Assembly (NCBI RefSeq): GCF_009602705.1
Contig: NZ_VSWH01000001.1
Span: 4,141,001-4,205,000 of the forward strand
Source: Chryseobacterium vaccae
GTDB taxonomy: Bacteria > Bacteroidota > Bacteroidia > Flavobacteriales > Weeksellaceae
Reading direction: 5' to 3'
Length of the DNA stretch: 64,000 nucleotides
Within the stretch, counting starts at the first letter, position 1. Every line of letters starts with the position of its first letter. The translations under genes were made by a program, and so were the position numbers. The notes beneath the pieces are model-generated. The model searched no databases. It was not told the DNA's origin and saw only the letters and a list, made by a program, of their open reading frames with translations. Shown in pieces: positions 15,682 through 25,059 of the stretch.

Positions 15682-16848
15682 ATGAGCATTTTACACAAAG
15701 CCAAAGATTATGTTGAAATCTTATTCAAAGATAAGTTATCTTCTGTATACTTTTACCATAATTTTATTCATACCACCTATACGGTCAATAAGGCTGAAGA
15801 GATTATGAAGCATACCCCGGTTTCTGAAGAGGACCAGGAAAAAGTGCTGCTGGCTCTCTGGTTTCATGATACCGGTTATATAGAATGTGCCCAGAACCAT
15901 GAGGAAAGAGGGGTTGAAATTCTGAAAGACTTTTTACAGAAAGAAAACTATCCTGAAAATTATATCCACGATGTTTCCCAATTGATTCTGGCAACAAAAA
16001 TCACTTATGAGCCGCAGAATCTTCTTGAAAAAATTGCGAAGGATGCCGATTGCAGCCATTTTGCAAGCCATGACTACAGTGATATTTCCGATTGTCTGAG
16101 AAAAGAATGGGAGCTTACGAATGTAAGATGCTTTTCCAATGAAGAATGGAATGCCGGAAATCTTGATATGCTGAAAAATAAACATCATTACTATACAGAA
16201 TACGCCAAGGAAAACTGGGATCCTTTGAAAAAGAAGAATATTAAAAAAATAGAGAAAAAGCTGGAAAAAGAAGACGATAAAAAAGAAAGCTCCGATAATA
16301 AAAAAGAAAAGGAACCTAAATCTGACCGTAGTGTGGATACGCTGTTCAGGGTAACTTTGAATAACCATACCCGACTGAGTGATATTGCAGACAGCAAAGC
16401 GAACATCCTGCTTTCCGTGAATGCGATCATCATTTCTGTATGTCTTTCTGTGCTGGTTCCTAAACTGGATACTCCCAAAAATTCACACCTGATCATTCCA
16501 AGTTTTATTCTCCTGCTATCGAGTGTACTGACAATTATATTTGCGATTTTATCTACAAAACCCAATGTCACGAAAACGGCATTTACCGCCCAGGATATTA
16601 AAGAAAGAAAAGTAAACCTATTGTTTTTCGGGAACTTTCACCAGATGTTGTTCAATGATTATCATGATGCGATGAGAGACCTGATCAAAGACCGGGATTA
16701 TATCTATGATTCTATGGTAAAAGATCTTTATTTCCTCGGAAAAGTGCTGGATAGAAAATACAAGCTTCTTTCTATTACCTATAAAATCTTTATGGCCGGT
16801 ATTATTATTTCCGTGCTTTCTTTTGGGTATGCGTTTCTTTCGCTTTGA
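15682..16848 (+). CDS. HD phosphohydrolase fused to Pycsar-type membrane effector domain
   Basis: A 388-residue protein. Residues 1-180 form an HD domain with YHNFIH (His26), FHDTGY (His62-Asp63), a His-Glu-Glu at 73-75 and DADCSHF (Asp121/Asp123), a full metal set. A charged linker (186-214) follows. Residues 215-388 carry RLSDIADSKANILLSVNA and three hydrophobic helices (about 241-260, 270-291, 367-386), matching the PycTM domain, the membrane effector of Pycsar anti-phage systems. The gene starts 26 nt from the divergent barrel gene and has no nucleotide cyclase neighbour. It could be a signal-degrading and signal-sensing membrane protein, or a housekeeping relative; its role is not known to me. 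Confidence 0.82.
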   Translation: MSILHKAKDYVEILFKDKLSSVYFYHNFIHTTYTVNKAEEIMKHTPVSEEDQEKVLLALWFHDTGYIECAQNHEERGVEILKDFLQKENYPENYIHDVSQLILATKITYEPQNLLEKIAKDADCSHFASHDYSDISDCLRKEWELTNVRCFSNEEWNAGNLDMLKNKHHYYTEYAKENWDPLKKKNIKKIEKKLEKEDDKKESSDNKKEKEPKSDRSVDTLFRVTLNNHTRLSDIADSKANILLSVNAIIISVCLSVLVPKLDTPKNSHLIIPSFILLLSSVLTIIFAILSTKPNVTKTAFTAQDIKERKVNLLFFGNFHQMLFNDYHDAMRDLIKDRDYIYDSMVKDLYFLGKVLDRKYKLLSITYKIFMAGIIISVLSFGYAFLSL

Positions 16849-17081
16849 TGAAGTGAAAACTTTATCTGCATACTTTTTTTAATCAGAGGGGCTATTTTTT
16901 CTTAAAAAATTATTGACGAAAATTTCAAATACTTTTCGCCCTACCGTCACAGACTTGTCAATAGATAAGCCTGGGACTTTGTGATGATTAAAAACAAGCA
17001 TATTTGGCTGCTTTTATTTTTATTTTATTCATGCTTTTGTGAATTTTTTATATATTTAACCCACCAAAAAAACAAAAATGT

Positions 17082-18462
17082 ATGAAGAAAAAATTAAACC
17101 TTACCAGGATTTTCCTGGTCATTCTGGCAGTGCTCTCTGTCTGTTCCTGTATCCGTGAGGATCTCCTTCAACCCGATAATACCAAGGGATTACCATCGAA
17201 AGGTGCCACTGCTGCAAAATATGTTTCGAAAAGTTTATGGCAGGAAGACGATGTATATATTGCGAAAATACAACAGGTATTCTTAAAGGCCGCCAACCTG
17301 GAAAAAGTAAAAGAAACTTATGGCGAGCTGTACTGGAATTATGCGATGAGTTTCGGTCAGTTTGGGGAAAAGTATCTATTGGTTCCTGTAGTGAAAAAAG
17401 ACAAAGTTGTTCTTTTGATGGAGGCGGTAAGAAAAGGTAACAGGGTGTATTTCTATGAAAAAGATGATGCTGATCTTCTAGGTTTCTTTCAGCATGTACT
17501 ATACTCTAATATTCTTAGCCACAGCGAAGTGATAGACGGGGCTGCCGCTTAGTCAAAATATGTATGCTCTACCAGAACCATTGTGATAGGCTGTCTGAAT
17601 GGACAAACGGATTGTGAGCCGCTGAGCTACTCACAGATGGTTTGCGAATGGAAGGAAGGTGGGAACGGAGGTCCTCCTCCTAAGAGTTTTGATCCGCTTG
17701 GTGACCCGTTTAGCGGTGGAGGTGGTGGAGGTGGAAGCAGTGATGACGGCCATGAATATCCTGATCCACCAGAAGATCCATGCGAGAAAAATAAACAGAT
17801 CATTACCAGCCCGGGGATACAGAATAAAATAAAAGATGTAAGAGAGAAAGCTGACAGTAATGGCAGATATGAGTTTGGGTTTAAGGTGAATGTAGATGGT
17901 ACATCCACTGAAGTAACTCAGGGACCTGTAAAAGGAGAATGGGAGGTTGGAAGTTTAGCGGGGGATTAAAGGTTTTTATCACTCACACCCGGATGTAGGA
18001 ATCCAGATTTTTTCTCCTAATGATATACAATCATTTTTCAGAACTAGAGTGACTTCAGGAACCCCCTCTACAGTAAGTGATATTTTTATCGGAGTAATAG
18101 GCGCTAAACCATGCAGCTGCCCGGGTGGTAAAAAATATTTTCATTATATGATTCGGTATGAAGGTTCATTAGAGGATGCAGGGACGGTTACTTTTACAGA
18201 TTATAATATGATAGATATTATAAAAGATTATCAAGAAAGAGAAAATAAATTAACGTCTATATTGCCTACTTCTCCGTATTCAGATGATGGAGGAGTATCA
18301 CTTAATTATAAAGGTGTTGAAAAATTATTTTTTGATACATTAGATAGAATGAATATAGATAAAACAAAAATGGTATTGCAAAGAATAGAAAATGATGGAA
18401 CTATTAATACAATTATGTTTAATAATAATGGAATTCCAACCGAAATTCCTTGTCCTAACTAA
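17082..18462 (+). pseudogene. broken lipoprotein gene with JAMM-like motif (stop plus frameshift)
   Basis: Three open pieces line up as one gene of about 459 residues. Piece one (17082-17552) has a lipoprotein signal (VLSVCSCIRED). Its stop is an in-frame TAG at 17550; the same frame then continues through a Gly-rich linker (17700-17745) and a Pro/Glu/Asp segment. A second break lies in a run of five G at 17960-17964: removing one G joins to the next frame, giving GFYHSHPDVGIQIFSPND and the rest to 18462. The HxHP...SxxD pattern resembles the JAMM/MPN metalloprotease motif, but with 8 rather than 7 residues before the Ser. Either a real pseudogene or two sequence errors. Confidence 0.7.
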
Positions 18463-18474
18463 AAAATTATCAAA

Positions 18475-19062
18475 ATGAAAACTTACTTGTCAAAAATTAT
18501 ATTATTAGCTACTATAACATTAACTTTTTCATGTAAAGCACAGCAGGTGTATCCTTTAAATACAGATTATGAGACAGTACCCAATAATTCATATTTAAAA
18601 GATCTTAATAGCGAACTGGAACGTTATATTGGGGTTTATAAAACTAATTATGGAGGAAATGAAATTACATTGTTTATCACAAAGGATAATCAAAGACTGA
18701 TTAAAAGAGCAAATAAAAATTTCTATCGGGATATTTTGATAATAAGATATATGATAAAGAATTCGTTTGGTAATGTACTGCAAGATATTCAAAATATGAC
18801 ATTTCCAGATAATCAACCCTCACATCATTTTATTGAAAGTATTGCCACCAACCCCTTACAAAATACTGTAACATTTATTTATAGTGGAACTAATTGCGGG
18901 ATAGGCTGGGGAAAGATTATATTGAAAAAACTTAATGATACACAGATATCTTGGATCTATAGGCCAAATGGTTCAGCTACTACTGATGAAAATTGCCCGG
19001 GAAATCCAGATAAAACGGTATATCTTCCGGATACGGAAAATTTAGTTTTTACCAAACAATAA
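18475..19062 (+). CDS. DUF6705-like small lipoprotein
   Basis: A 195-residue exported protein with signal and lipobox (ITLTFSCKAQ). The segment YPLNTDYETVPNNSYLKDLN and YIGVYKTNYGGNEITLFITK match my memory of DUF6705, a Chryseobacterium family of unknown role often found in several copies per genome. It is AT-rich like its neighbours. It lies 12 nt after the broken gene and its stop overlaps a small downstream frame (TAATG). Confidence 0.65.
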   Translation: MKTYLSKIILLATITLTFSCKAQQVYPLNTDYETVPNNSYLKDLNSELERYIGVYKTNYGGNEITLFITKDNQRLIKRANKNFYRDILIIRYMIKNSFGNVLQDIQNMTFPDNQPSHHFIESIATNPLQNTVTFIYSGTNCGIGWGKIILKKLNDTQISWIYRPNGSATTDENCPGNPDKTVYLPDTENLVFTKQ

Positions 19063-19184
19063 TGAAAGGATTTGTTTCCTTTTTAGGAGAATTACTTGCT
19101 ATGGTTTCTCCCAGATACAGAAGATTTAATCTTTGCCCAATAACGAATAATGGTAGTAATTATAAAACGACCACAATAATTTAA
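19062..19184 (+). CDS. possible 40-residue peptide, unrecognised
   Basis: An ATG overlaps the DUF6705 stop (TAATG) and opens a 40-codon frame beginning MKGFVSFLGELLAMVSP and rich in Asn and Thr at the end. It could be a coupled small gene or the truncated start of a lost gene. No homology is recognised. Confidence 0.25.
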   Translation: MKGFVSFLGELLAMVSPRYRRFNLCPITNNGSNYKTTTII

Positions 19185-19197
19185 GCAGAACTTAATT

Positions 19198-20334
19198 ATG
19201 AAATCTTTATTATTTTTTTTTATTCTTTCGTCTGCCTTATTACATGCTCAAATTATTAAAGATTCAATTTTAGGAAAACCTAAATTTGTAAAAGAGTTCG
19301 TCATTTTTCTAAATGATTCTGGACCATATACTTTTATAAAAGGGGATGATGAATATGGTCACTCAATCATTAAGACCCCTAGTAACCTAAGAAAAAGTAT
19401 GAGGGATACGTGGTTTGAGACCTATTTTTGCAGATATATAAATAATGAAACCTATTATGATAAAAACAGAAATATTATAAAGGAAACATGGTATTACAAG
19501 TCGGGAGAAATTGTTGATGATTATGTTTATACGTTTGATCATTCAAACAGATTAATTACAGAAATATCTAAAAACAAATATTCCGAAAGAAGGTCTAAAT
19601 ACTGGTATGAGGAAAACAGTAAAACGGCAGCATTTAAAGAAAATTCTTATCAATGGAAAGATGAACCTGCAAGAAGATATTTGAATAAGACTGGAAACTA
19701 TGAACCTTTAATTGTAACGAAGTTTGACACTCTTACAAAGACAGACAGCATTTTTGCCGTAACGAATAATATTTGGAAAGCAACAGGAAAGGGATCTTTT
19801 ATGAGAAGCACAGACTCTGTTTATCATAAGAGATTGAGTAGAATTAAAATTTATGATAACGAATACAGGGTTATTGAAGAAGATTTTTTCAACTATGAAG
19901 ATAATCTTCAAAACAAAATATATTCCATGGGACAATTTCGATATCAATATGATGCATCTGGAAATATTGTAAAAAAAACGTTACTAAAAGAAGGAAAACC
20001 TTATTCATATAGTTTTTTTGAGAATGGAAAATTAATTAAAGAAGAAAAAGCTGAAAGTTCAGAATATACAGTTTATACTAAAAACCAAAAACAAGAAAGG
20101 AAAACAACATATTACAAAGGTGAAATTTTACATGATCAGATAATTGAGTATAAAGGCAATTATATAACCGGACTATTTTTTCTGGATAAATTAGGAAAGG
20201 AAGATCAAAAAAAGGAATCCAAAATAATACGTTTCAAGTATAAGTTTGATAAATATAAAAACTGGATAGAAATAATTAAAAATGTAGATGGAAAAGATTT
20301 ATATAAGTGGGTCAGAAAAATTGAATATTATTAA
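19198..20334 (+). CDS. secreted YD-repeat-like protein of unknown function
   Basis: A 378-residue protein with a Sec signal peptide (ILSSALLHAQ). The middle and end contain loosely repeated Tyr-rich strands such as FRYQYDASGNIVKKTL and YYKSGEIVDDYVYTFD, resembling the YD/RHS-type beta repeats common in small secreted Flavobacteriia proteins. There is no catalytic motif and no sorting tail. It is the last gene of an AT-rich plus-strand patch that starts at 17.1 kb. It is convergent with the GAF gene. Confidence 0.6.
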   Translation: MKSLLFFFILSSALLHAQIIKDSILGKPKFVKEFVIFLNDSGPYTFIKGDDEYGHSIIKTPSNLRKSMRDTWFETYFCRYINNETYYDKNRNIIKETWYYKSGEIVDDYVYTFDHSNRLITEISKNKYSERRSKYWYEENSKTAAFKENSYQWKDEPARRYLNKTGNYEPLIVTKFDTLTKTDSIFAVTNNIWKATGKGSFMRSTDSVYHKRLSRIKIYDNEYRVIEEDFFNYEDNLQNKIYSMGQFRYQYDASGNIVKKTLLKEGKPYSYSFFENGKLIKEEKAESSEYTVYTKNQKQERKTTYYKGEILHDQIIEYKGNYITGLFFLDKLGKEDQKKESKIIRFKYKFDKYKNWIEIIKNVDGKDLYKWVRKIEYY

Positions 20335-20388
20335 AATCTAATATCTGCCTTTCTAAAATGAATAGTAACTGATCTGGATATTTTAATT

Positions 20389-22689
20389 TTAAACTATTGA
20401 AATCCTCAGAGCCAGCAGCCCGGTAATTCCCTGAAGATCCTCTACTTTCAGGAATTCTACATCGTGCTGAAGGATTCCCTTTTTCTGGAGCTTGGCGATG
20501 TATTCCAGATATTCTTTCTGGTTTTCCATGCCAAAATAAACGATGGTAATCTTTCCGGGACAGGTAATCCTTTCTGTAGAGTCTTTAACATGGGATTTGT
20601 CAAGACGTTTTTTAACAATTTCATAATAAGAATTGTAGGCACCGTCTACATCAAAGCGTTTTTCATCCATTCTGAAACGGATGTCTATTTTTTCGTTGTA
20701 CACAAAGATCAGGGAGGCAATATCCAGTCGGATGGGAAGATCCATTTTAAATGTCTGGAATTCGCGTTCCATATTGCAGATGGTTTTCAGCTGCCAGTAT
20801 CTTAATTTGTGAACGACTTTGGAGGAGTATTGAAGTTCCGGGGCAATATTGTGCCCGATGTACAGATTATGCTCCACACCATCCGATTTGAATCTTTCAT
20901 AATAATGCGGAAAGATTTGCTGGGCTTTGATCTGACTTTCATCCAGCATATCTGCCAGTTTCCTGTTGAGCAGGGTAATGGAATCATCCAGCCTTTTCCG
21001 GTTGGCATAAAAGAGGTCGGTTTGTGGGAAGACCTGTAAAAAATAATCTTTGATCTTTGCTTTGATTTCTCTTGTTGATTTCACCTCTAGTTTGCCCTGC
21101 AGGTAAGGATGAATTTCTTCTCTCAAAATCCTTTGGAAACGTTGTTCCGTATCAGCTTTGATCTCGTTGTTCAGTTCATTTTCAAAAACATCCAGTGCCA
21201 GCAGGTATTTCTCTGAATCGGAATTAATCAGAGTGAAAATATCATGAAGGACCTCAATCTGTTGATTAAGGTCTTCCAGCATCAGGTTAAAACGTTTGTC
21301 TGAAGAAGAACGGATATCTGAAAACCCAAACAGAGGGGTGAGATTCTTAAAGGAGATCTGCTTCAGTGTATACATTTTCTTGGCCAGATAAGCATTGAAA
21401 TATTTTTCGGCTTCGTTCCGGAATTTCCAGACTACGCTGTTATGGATGGAAGTATATTCACGTTGGATAATGGCTTCTATCTGATAGTTTTTTTCAAAGC
21501 TGAACCGGGTCAGGGAGAACAGGATCATATCCGTGAAAAACTCCATCTTTTTCAGCTTTAAGCCGTTGAAACTATTGGCATGATGAGACGTAAATTCCAT
21601 GATGGCCAGAAGCTCATTGTCTTTCATGATGGGGATCACCATGAAGCTGTTGATATCGTTCTCCTTTAAAATACTGAAAGAGGGCAGCGCTTTTATATTT
21701 TCATCCAGATTGCCGACATTGGAGACGACAATTGGTTTTGAATTATGACTTAAATTGTTAAAAGTATTGATTCGTGTTTCTTCGTCAAAGGCATTGATCC
21801 AGAAATCAAGAATATGATTACTGAAAAGGCTTTCATAGATCGGAAGTTTCTCCAGTTTCTGGCCTTTCTGGTCGAAAAGCATTAATCCGAAGCTAAGGTC
21901 TGCCACATCAAAGTACGATTTGAAAATTTCTGTAAGGTTTTCATCAGGACTCAGGTCTTCCGGGTCGATCTCTATCATACTTGATTTAAGCTCGGATAAT
22001 GCCACTTCCGAAGTACAGTCTACCAGCGATATAATGGTGAACCCTTTCAGAACCCATGACTGTGACGGGAAATACCTTTTCCAGAGCTTGAAATCATCGA
22101 GGTTTTCCAACAGCATATCCAACACGTCATCTTCAGGAATTTTTGCCGTTTCTGTAGGATAGATTTCTGTAAAATCTGAATTGACCGTAATCTTATAATG
22201 TTTCATGATTCCCTGTTTATTCGGGATATCATAGTAAAACGGGATAGTGCTCTTGATATCTTTTTTGAAATAGCTCTGAAGGATCAGGCAGCAGCAGAAT
22301 ACATAAAATTCATTGTCATCAATATTCCTGAGTTCTATTTCAAAATCTTTACCGGCATCTTTAAGAATACTTTTAAATCTCTCCGTGTAATTGAAGGTGA
22401 TATTGGAAAGTGGAATACTGGCCGCTTTGATCTCGTTATGGGTGAGTCCGGTGGGGAAGAGGTCTGCCAGAAGCATTCTGATGAGGTCCTCATGTTTGTC
22501 CAGAAGAGAAACATCCTGAAAACCTTCTCTTAGTTCCTGAAAATTTTTAGTACTGTCGATCAGGGATTCAGCGTAATTGACACGATATTCCAGACGATCA
22601 TTGTACCGAATATGTTCCAGTACATCCAAATATTTTTTGAATGAAATGTAAACCTGAAAGGGTGAGTCTTTTTTGTAAAGATTGGCCAA
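20389..22689 (-). CDS. GAF-domain cytosolic protein, 766 aa
   Basis: A large protein without signal or membrane segments. Residues ~265-410 form a GAF domain (INSFMVIPIMKDNELLAIME, then FFTDMILFSLTRFSFEK). The flanking N-terminal ~260 and C-terminal ~350 residues are mostly helical and carry no kinase, cyclase or GGDEF motif that I can see. I recall such GAF proteins as conserved single genes in Chryseobacterium, of unknown function. A small-molecule sensory role is inferred from the GAF domain only. It stands alone, with a TAaaTTTC box just upstream of its start. Confidence 0.7.
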   Translation of the reverse strand: MANLYKKDSPFQVYISFKKYLDVLEHIRYNDRLEYRVNYAESLIDSTKNFQELREGFQDVSLLDKHEDLIRMLLADLFPTGLTHNEIKAASIPLSNITFNYTERFKSILKDAGKDFEIELRNIDDNEFYVFCCCLILQSYFKKDIKSTIPFYYDIPNKQGIMKHYKITVNSDFTEIYPTETAKIPEDDVLDMLLENLDDFKLWKRYFPSQSWVLKGFTIISLVDCTSEVALSELKSSMIEIDPEDLSPDENLTEIFKSYFDVADLSFGLMLFDQKGQKLEKLPIYESLFSNHILDFWINAFDEETRINTFNNLSHNSKPIVVSNVGNLDENIKALPSFSILKENDINSFMVIPIMKDNELLAIMEFTSHHANSFNGLKLKKMEFFTDMILFSLTRFSFEKNYQIEAIIQREYTSIHNSVVWKFRNEAEKYFNAYLAKKMYTLKQISFKNLTPLFGFSDIRSSSDKRFNLMLEDLNQQIEVLHDIFTLINSDSEKYLLALDVFENELNNEIKADTEQRFQRILREEIHPYLQGKLEVKSTREIKAKIKDYFLQVFPQTDLFYANRKRLDDSITLLNRKLADMLDESQIKAQQIFPHYYERFKSDGVEHNLYIGHNIAPELQYSSKVVHKLRYWQLKTICNMEREFQTFKMDLPIRLDIASLIFVYNEKIDIRFRMDEKRFDVDGAYNSYYEIVKKRLDKSHVKDSTERITCPGKITIVYFGMENQKEYLEYIAKLQKKGILQHDVEFLKVEDLQGITGLLALRISIV

Positions 22690-22815
22690 AAGCTGAAATT
22701 TAGAGTAAAGTTATGAAAAAAACGGAACTTCCAATTTGAAGGGATTAGCTAAAAATGAAGCCAGGAAAATGTTTTGTTTAATACTTTTAAATAGATCTCT
22801 GAAATCTGTAAAACA

Positions 22816-23067
22816 TTATTTGTTTCTCCTTTTCTTTTTTAAAAAATCAATAGTTTTATGTAGAAGATTAGGATAAAAGTCTAGTGTTCCGATCTTTAAT
22901 TCTTTGGTTGCCGGAAAGAGGAATTTCATCACAGGAATGGAAAGCATCACGGCAAAAGGCAGTAAAAGTATTCCCGGGCCATTATTTTCTGCCGGATCTT
23001 TTTTTAGAAAAAGAACAAAAGCGGCAACAGATAAGGCTGCTAATAATGTGATAAGTATTTTCTTCAT
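22816..23067 (-). CDS. small two-helix membrane protein
   Basis: An 83-residue protein with two hydrophobic stretches (MKKILITLLAALSVAAFVLF and GILLLPFAVMLSIPVMKFLF, each here given as recognition) and a basic C-terminus ending KKKRRNK. It is the last gene of the lipoprotein run. No family is recognised; a passenger or membrane-associated immunity role is only a guess. Confidence 0.55.
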   Translation of the reverse strand: MKKILITLLAALSVAAFVLFLKKDPAENNGPGILLLPFAVMLSIPVMKFLFPATKELKIGTLDFYPNLLHKTIDFLKKKRRNK

Positions 23068-23123
23068 AAGATAATCAGCTTTTCAAATATAATGAATTTT
23101 AGACTGTTTTCTGATGAAAATGC

Positions 23124-23606
23124 CTATTGTTTTTCTTCAAAACTGCACAGTTTTGTAATTTCTGTTTTTCCGATAAGGGAATGGTCATATTTCAGGATTT
23201 CCGGTTCTTCCGGATCGAAGGTAATATCCTGAAGTTTTTTTGCAGCAGGGAAAAATTCCAGCCAGCCTACCGCATGATCTGCCATCATTTTTACGGATGA
23301 ATCTTCGGAAATATCATTGGTTACATACAGTTCAACGGTGATTTTTTCAGATGTGACCTCTTCTATCCGGATTTTAACATCTTTGAAAGTTTTCAGAGCA
23401 GAAACATTGCTGGATTTCACCAAAGCTGCGATTAGTTCTTCGCACGATTTGAATGTGTCTTCTTTTTGAACAGGTGCTTTCTTTTGGGCAGGCTGGGCTT
23501 TAACAACAGTTGCTTTGGGTACTGAAGCTGTCTGCTCCTGTTTCTTTTCGCATGACAAAGAAAGAAAAGCTGCTACGGTGAAGATCAGAATTGTATAGAT
23601 TTTCAT
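23124..23606 (-). CDS. lipoprotein of unknown function, 160 aa
   Basis: From the Met at 23606 there is a clean lipoprotein signal (AAFLSLSCEKK). The mature part starts with a Lys/Ala/Pro/Gln linker and then a compact ~110-residue domain (SCEELIAALVKSSNVSALK). The frame opens nine codons earlier, but those residues would spoil the signal peptide. It is part of a same-strand run of lipoprotein genes behind a cell-wall hydrolase effector. An envelope immunity role is possible but unproven. Confidence 0.65.
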   Translation of the reverse strand: MKIYTILIFTVAAFLSLSCEKKQEQTASVPKATVVKAQPAQKKAPVQKEDTFKSCEELIAALVKSSNVSALKTFKDVKIRIEEVTSEKITVELYVTNDISEDSSVKMMADHAVGWLEFFPAAKKLQDITFDPEEPEILKYDHSLIGKTEITKLCSFEEKQ

Positions 23607-23638
23607 TGAGGTTTGAAAAGGTTTAAAGGTCATAAGTT

Positions 23639-24145
23639 TTATTGTTTCTCAATCTTATATTCTTTCTGTTCCCCGACTATTGATTCCATAAGGCTTCCTT
23701 TAAGTATTAATTGATCTGTCTTTGTGATGGTCAGGGATTTTCCTGTGGATGGATCTTTTAATTTTAGCTCTTTGGGGGATTGGCTGAGCACTTCCAGATT
23801 TTTTTGAAGGATTTCAACATAAGAGTCAATGACAAAAATGGCTTTTTTATTGTGAATATCCAGTTTGATCTGGCCCCATGCCCGTGGATCGGCAGATTCA
23901 TCTTTTAATCTCAGAAACGTTCCAAAATATTTTCCGTTCCAGGTGAAAGAAGGGGTGGTTTGCTGTGAAACAGCTTTATCTGAATTGATTTCCTGCTGTT
24001 TTTCCGAAATTTGTTTTTCAGGAATAATTTTCTCTGCTTCAGAAATCGGAGCGGATTTCTGTTTGTTTTTGGAATCATTAGTTTCCTTGCAGGAAATGAT
24101 AGATACCACCAGGAGAAATAATAGAGTTCTCAGTGTTCTTTTCAT
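23639..24145 (-). CDS. lipoprotein of unknown function, 168 aa
   Basis: A lipoprotein signal (LLFLLVVSIISCKET) is followed by a Lys/Glu/Gln-rich linker (residues ~22-60) and a ~100-residue beta-rich domain (FTWNGKYFGTFLRLKDES, later DPSTGKSLTITKTDQLILKG). It precedes the 160-aa lipoprotein by 32 nt on the same strand. The SCKET start is shared with the 218-residue lipoprotein at 24282-24938, so their signals may be related. Role unknown; grouped here with candidate immunity lipoproteins. Confidence 0.65.
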   Translation of the reverse strand: MKRTLRTLLFLLVVSIISCKETNDSKNKQKSAPISEAEKIIPEKQISEKQQEINSDKAVSQQTTPSFTWNGKYFGTFLRLKDESADPRAWGQIKLDIHNKKAIFVIDSYVEILQKNLEVLSQSPKELKLKDPSTGKSLTITKTDQLILKGSLMESIVGEQKEYKIEKQ

Positions 24146-24150
24146 GGTTT

Positions 24151-24273
24151 TTAATTGCAGAGTTCAAGAATCAGGGGTGTTTTACCTCCGTTTTCACGGA
24201 TCAGCAGAAAATCTTTTCCGGTAAATTCAAGACGTTTTGTTTTCGTATATATATCAGGAAATAGAGAATACAT
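24151..24273 (-). pseudogene. orphan C-terminal remnant of the 358-aa lipoprotein family
   Basis: A 40-codon frame whose last ~30 residues (FTGKDFLLIRENGGKTPLI, then LELCN) match the end of the 358-residue lipoprotein at 24940-26016 (FVGNDFLLIKENGGKLPLI, then LELCH). It lacks a signal peptide and the N-terminal 300 residues. This is the most diverged of three copies of this tail in the cluster. I read it as the scar of a lost paralogue. Confidence 0.65.
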
Positions 24274-24281
24274 TTTATTTC

Positions 24282-24938
24282 TTATTGGTTGGATGTTTTA
24301 CTGATTACGAAACGATAGTTGGAAGATGGCTTCATTGTATAAAGTTCTGTATCATAATATTGATTGGTTAGAATGATGGGAACTATGTTTTGTTTTCCGT
24401 TTTTAAATGTAATAAATTTATTGATTTCAACTGTATCTTCAACAGGTGCTACATCTAAAATGATTTTTTTTACCAGTTTTTCTTTATCAAAATAGTACAA
24501 CCTGTATCCATAGATGCCGGATTCATCTTCTTCCTGAATTAAAAGTATGTTCTCATACCCATCAGTAAATATAAAAGGAGTAAGCACGTAGGCATCCGAT
24601 ACAATAAAATCAATTTCTTTATTGTTGATATACATTTTTTTTCCACCGATATTTTTAGATTCATCTAAATAACTCTTTAACTGTAGTGTTAATCTGTTTT
24701 TCTGATAAATTCCCTCAGCCTTGTTTATTGTATTCCATTTTTCGTAAATGAAATAGGCGTTATTCTGGCTTTCAGGTTGATCAGAATTTACTTTATTGAT
24801 CTTTTTATCCTTTTTATTAGTATCGTTAACAGGCTTTATCGCATCAGAACCTGATGGTTGATGGGTTTCCGGCTTTGTTTCTTTGCAGGAAAAGAAAATA
24901 AAAAGTCCGACTATAAAAAGTATTTGCGTCTTTATCAT
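24282..24938 (-). CDS. lipoprotein, 218 aa, candidate immunity protein
   Basis: From the Met at 24938: a lipoprotein signal (IVGLFIFFSCKETK), a charged linker, then a domain with YIYEK-like and beta-rich stretches (YINNKEIDFIVSDAYVLTPF). The start lies 1 nt from the stop of the upstream 358-residue gene and falls inside a 124-bp direct repeat, so the same junction exists at the start of the 320-residue lipoprotein at 27922. The two signals (MIKTQIL and MMKKQIF) are thus paralogous, while the mature parts differ. Its role is unknown; position argues for the effector-linked set. Confidence 0.65.
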   Translation of the reverse strand: MIKTQILFIVGLFIFFSCKETKPETHQPSGSDAIKPVNDTNKKDKKINKVNSDQPESQNNAYFIYEKWNTINKAEGIYQKNRLTLQLKSYLDESKNIGGKKMYINNKEIDFIVSDAYVLTPFIFTDGYENILLIQEEDESGIYGYRLYYFDKEKLVKKIILDVAPVEDTVEINKFITFKNGKQNIVPIILTNQYYDTELYTMKPSSNYRFVISKTSNQ

Positions 24939-25059
24939 TTTAGTGACAGAGTTCAAGAATTAATGGGAGTTTACCGCCGTTTTCTTTTATGAGGAGAAAA
25001 TCATTACCCACAAATTCTAGTTTTTGTTTTTTCATGTTATATAAACCGATCCATTGGAG
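24936..25059. repeat. 124-bp direct repeat, copy 1
   Basis: This stretch recurs at 27920-28043 (offset 2984) with only a handful of differences by eye. It spans the last ~37 codons of the 358-aa lipoprotein gene, its stop and the first codons of the next lipoprotein gene. It marks one end of a duplicated two-gene unit. Confidence 0.85.

Noticed and set aside
15682..16848. Complete Pycsar operon
   Set aside because: No uridylate or cytidylate cyclase gene adjoins the PycTM-like gene; neighbours are a divergent barrel gene and a broken lipoprotein gene.
16849..17081. Possible gene or RNA between the HD gene and the broken lipoprotein gene
   Set aside because: No frame, clear promoter or strong hairpin is visible; only AT-rich DNA.
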